Positions 62,072 through 64,000 of a stretch of 64,000 bases of DNA are shown piece after piece. Made by a program: the position numbers and the translations under genes. This DNA comes from Psychroserpens luteolus. Lineage in GTDB: Bacteria; Bacteroidota; Bacteroidia; Flavobacteriales; Flavobacteriaceae. The DNA lies in contig NZ_JAHVXI010000007.1 of assembly GCF_021032705.1 (NCBI RefSeq), forward strand, positions 64,141-128,140, read 5' to 3'. The notes below the pieces were generated by a model. That model was given only the letters and a program-made list of their open reading frames with translations. It ran no database searches and was not told where the DNA came from. Position 1 is the stretch's first letter, and each line of letters opens with the position of its first letter.

Positions 62072-62157
62072 TGCGTTAAGGATTGAGGCTTTGTTGAAGC
62101 TCCTCGATGAGAGCGACTGCCGAAAGCCTGACTTTTGCCCAAGCAAAAGTAACGCCC
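62072..62157 (+). repeat. Dispersed intergenic repeat, copy 3
   Basis: Starts TGCGTTAAGGATTGAGG, contains GAAGCTCC and GAGAGCGACTGC, ends CGAAAGCCTGACTTTTGCCC, then AAAAGTAACGCCC. It is the longest of the three family members and lies only 3 bp from the stop of the barrel gene. Same orientation as the copies at 12156 and 31106. Confidence 0.65.
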
Positions 62158-62160
62158 AAT

Positions 62161-64000
62161 TTATAAAGTATAAATCACTCTAAAGGTTACAAATCTTGGC
62201 TGAATAAAGGTTTCTGAATTAAATACAGAAATATTCCCAGCACTATTATTTACTCTTGAGTCGATATCTAATAAGTTAGAAGCTTTTATTTCATATTCCC
62301 ATTTAGCATCTCTATCTTTTCTATACGCTAAACTCGCATCCCAAGTTTGAAATGATTGCGAAGGTCTCACACCATCATCTTGATTGGTGTAGGTGAAATC
62401 TGTTCTAAAGGTTACAGAATTCCAGATGTAAGCATCAACTTCAATAGATGGCGAATTCGTTACAAATCGTGTAGATGTTGTTCCTTGATCGTTATCACTA
62501 ACAGCGTATGTATATCTTAAACGCACATTGGGCGCTTCCCTAAAATTAGTACGTAACTCTGGTGAATATGATTGAGTAAAACTTTCACTTACCGTACGTA
62601 TATCTTGAACAAATTGGTTACGCTTTGAGTATGAAAAACGTACACCTAATCGCGCTCTAATCTTTTTAAATGTACGCTCTACTCGACCAAATAGACTAGC
62701 AGATTCGTCGGCAAAACTAGAATTGAAAAATGAACTCGTTCTAATCACATTATCAAAATTAGTTGAACTTCTTATCTGATCAATATTCTTGCTGTAATTA
62801 GCAAATGCAAATACATTGGTATAGTTGAATAAGTTAAAACTAAAGTATCTTAAATTTAAATTATGAGATAAAGAGTTTTGCAATTCTGGATTACCATAAT
62901 TAATACTATTGAAGCTATTTAAAACTAGACCTTCGGCCAAACTAGTTACATCTGTAAAAGAGTTACTCATATTATAACGGAAGGTTAAGGTTTCACTCTT
63001 TTTAAACTGTATGAGTGTTTCAAATTCTGGTAACACTCTAAAGAAATTATCTTTATACTCTGTACCAAACTGTGTATTTTTATTACCGTAGGCATGTAGT
63101 GAGAATCCTGGCGTAATGGTGAATTTTCCTGTTTTCACTCGGTATCTAAATCCTAAATACACATCACTAAAGTTGTATTCGGTATCATTTTCATTTCTCA
63201 ATAAATTCCCGTCTTCATCTGTTAATGAAGCTACAGGGTCAAAGAATGAACCATCATCTAAAAACTGAAAAATATTAGAGTTGAACTTTTGGTTACTTAA
63301 AATGGTTCCTAAAGTCAAATTAATATTACTCTTGTTATTCAAAATATAATAGTAATCTACTTTAGCATCTAATTGATTGGATTTGATGCGCCTGTTTTGA
63401 TTAAGGTTATATCCAAATTGATCTCGATCAAACCCTAAGCCTAGAGCGGTATTATCAAAAGCATCTTGATCTTGAGGAGGATCGTCATTATTTGTTGGAT
63501 CATTAACTAATAGCGCATTATAAAACGGATCTTCATCACTTATTAAATGCTGTGCTTCTAAGGCGAAAATATTTTTCTCGTCTAGTGTATAGTAATAGTT
63601 AAGGTTTTGATTAATACTAAACGGTGTCACTTCTTCAAACTGATCTGTATTGCCAATCACTGAAGAAAATTGATTTTGACGTTCAGTATCTTTAGACAAT
63701 CGTCCTAGAAGATCATAATCTAATTGATTATTAAAATTAGGCTTGTAAGATGCACTTAACTTAGCAAGTGCTTGATTAGAAGCCTCGCGTCCTGTTTCTA
63801 TAGTTTCTTCATCAGGAATTCCTAAATCTGAATCAATATAGCGAACAAAGCTCTCTTCACGTGTTCTTAAACGGCTACTATTGTAGATTACAAATCCGCT
63901 AAGATCTAAGGCTTTATTTGGAGAGTAACTAAAGTTACCTGCACCGAGTTTAGTATCTATGGCTTGAGCATTACCTAAATTGGTCAAGCCTCCCAATCCA
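62161..64000 (-). CDS. Outer-membrane beta-barrel protein, TonB-receptor-like (partial)
   Basis: Only the C-terminal 613 codons or so are in the window; the N-terminus with any plug or carboxypeptidase-regulatory domain lies beyond 64000. The visible part is almost entirely alternating beta-strands (LDLSGFVIYNSSRLRTREES, FTITPGFSLHAYGNKNTQF, LTFRYNMSNSFTDVTSL) and ends with a short strand and Leu (PRFVTFRVIYTL), as in outer-membrane barrels. It fits the TonB-dependent receptor-like partner often found with GLPGLI genes. Ligand unknown. Confidence 0.85.
   Translation of the reverse strand, partial: GLGGLTNLGNAQAIDTKLGAGNFSYSPNKALDLSGFVIYNSSRLRTREESFVRYIDSDLGIPDEETIETGREASNQALAKLSASYKPNFNNQLDYDLLGRLSKDTERQNQFSSVIGNTDQFEEVTPFSINQNLNYYYTLDEKNIFALEAQHLISDEDPFYNALLVNDPTNNDDPPQDQDAFDNTALGLGFDRDQFGYNLNQNRRIKSNQLDAKVDYYYILNNKSNINLTLGTILSNQKFNSNIFQFLDDGSFFDPVASLTDEDGNLLRNENDTEYNFSDVYLGFRYRVKTGKFTITPGFSLHAYGNKNTQFGTEYKDNFFRVLPEFETLIQFKKSETLTFRYNMSNSFTDVTSLAEGLVLNSFNSINYGNPELQNSLSHNLNLRYFSFNLFNYTNVFAFANYSKNIDQIRSSTNFDNVIRTSSFFNSSFADESASLFGRVERTFKKIRARLGVRFSYSKRNQFVQDIRTVSESFTQSYSPELRTNFREAPNVRLRYTYAVSDNDQGTTSTRFVTNSPSIEVDAYIWNSVTFRTDFTYTNQDDGVRPSQSFQTWDASLAYRKDRDAKWEYEIKASNLLDIDSRVNNSAGNISVFNSETFIQPRFVTFRVIYTL

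Noticed and set aside
1-64000. tRNA, rRNA, CRISPR array, prophage or insertion sequence
   Set aside because: I looked for TTCGAATC-type T-arms, regularly spaced direct repeats and transposase or integrase motifs and found none.

Overview
The window is AT-rich chromosomal DNA from a member of the Bacteroidota, most probably a marine-type Flavobacteriaceae. The evidence is the gliding-motility genes gldA, gldB and gldC, proteins with type IX secretion (T9SS) C-terminal sorting domains, a GLPGLI-family protein, DUF3857 transglutaminase-like proteins, and repeated occurrence of the Bacteroidota promoter -7 element TAnnTTTG. I see no tRNA, rRNA, prophage, insertion sequence or CRISPR array. Nearly all of it looks like core chromosome.

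Region 1 (1-16.7 kb, minus strand) is a phenylacetate (paa) degradation operon read from 15982 leftwards: paaE, A, B, C, D, then a 325-bp gap with dispersed-repeat sequence, then paaG, H, I, an exported protein, paaJ, an atypical SDR, a three-domain paaZ, an enoyl-CoA hydratase, a small protein, paaY, and finally E2 and the fused E1 of a 2-oxoacid dehydrogenase. A TetR gene lies just upstream, and a perfect 9-2-9 palindrome sits at the predicted start of the operon. Divergent from it is a phenylalanine hydroxylase. The phenylacetate-CoA ligase paaK is not in the window.

Region 2 (18.5-31 kb) holds rhodanese, DUF4230, gldB-gldC and nadE, an atypical response regulator (Glu for the phospho-Asp), dnaG without zinc ligands, an ECF sigma/anti-sigma-like/outer-membrane module, a polyprenyl synthase, a T9SS cargo protein and rlmN. 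Region 3 (31-41 kb) is a minus-strand housekeeping string: rsgA, small lipoprotein, dtd, ydjM-like, two DUF3857 paralogues, mazG-like, aroA and queA.

Region 4 (41.1-45.2 kb) is an aromatic amino-acid operon: pheA, aminotransferase, tyrA, and DAHP synthase fused to chorismate mutase. Upstream is an apparent ribosome-mediated attenuator. A 25-codon leader peptide with ten aromatic residues is followed by a switchable hairpin and an intrinsic terminator whose U-tract abuts the pheA start codon. Divergently placed gldA seems to carry a one-base homopolymer frameshift at codon 6-7.

Region 5 (46.4-57.2 kb) contains a PagL-like deacylase and a DUF2807 lipoprotein, then a methionine operon (metB-like, homoserine dehydrogenase, split metH, a tiny membrane ORF, metF). 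The methionine operon is headed by a SAM-I riboswitch. In the same 499-bp intergenic space and facing the other way, metK is preceded by a SAM-II-type riboswitch. Region 6 (57.3-64 kb) has two tandem, mosaic 604-residue lipoproteins, the GLPGLI gene, and the C-terminal part of a large outer-membrane barrel protein that runs off the window.

Three copies of one intergenic repeat family and two short palindromic repeats of another kind are scattered just downstream of minus-strand genes. The observations I would check first are the aromatic leader attenuator, the back-to-back SAM riboswitches of different classes, the paaZ C-terminal fusion, and the linkage of a 2-oxoacid dehydrogenase to the paa operon.
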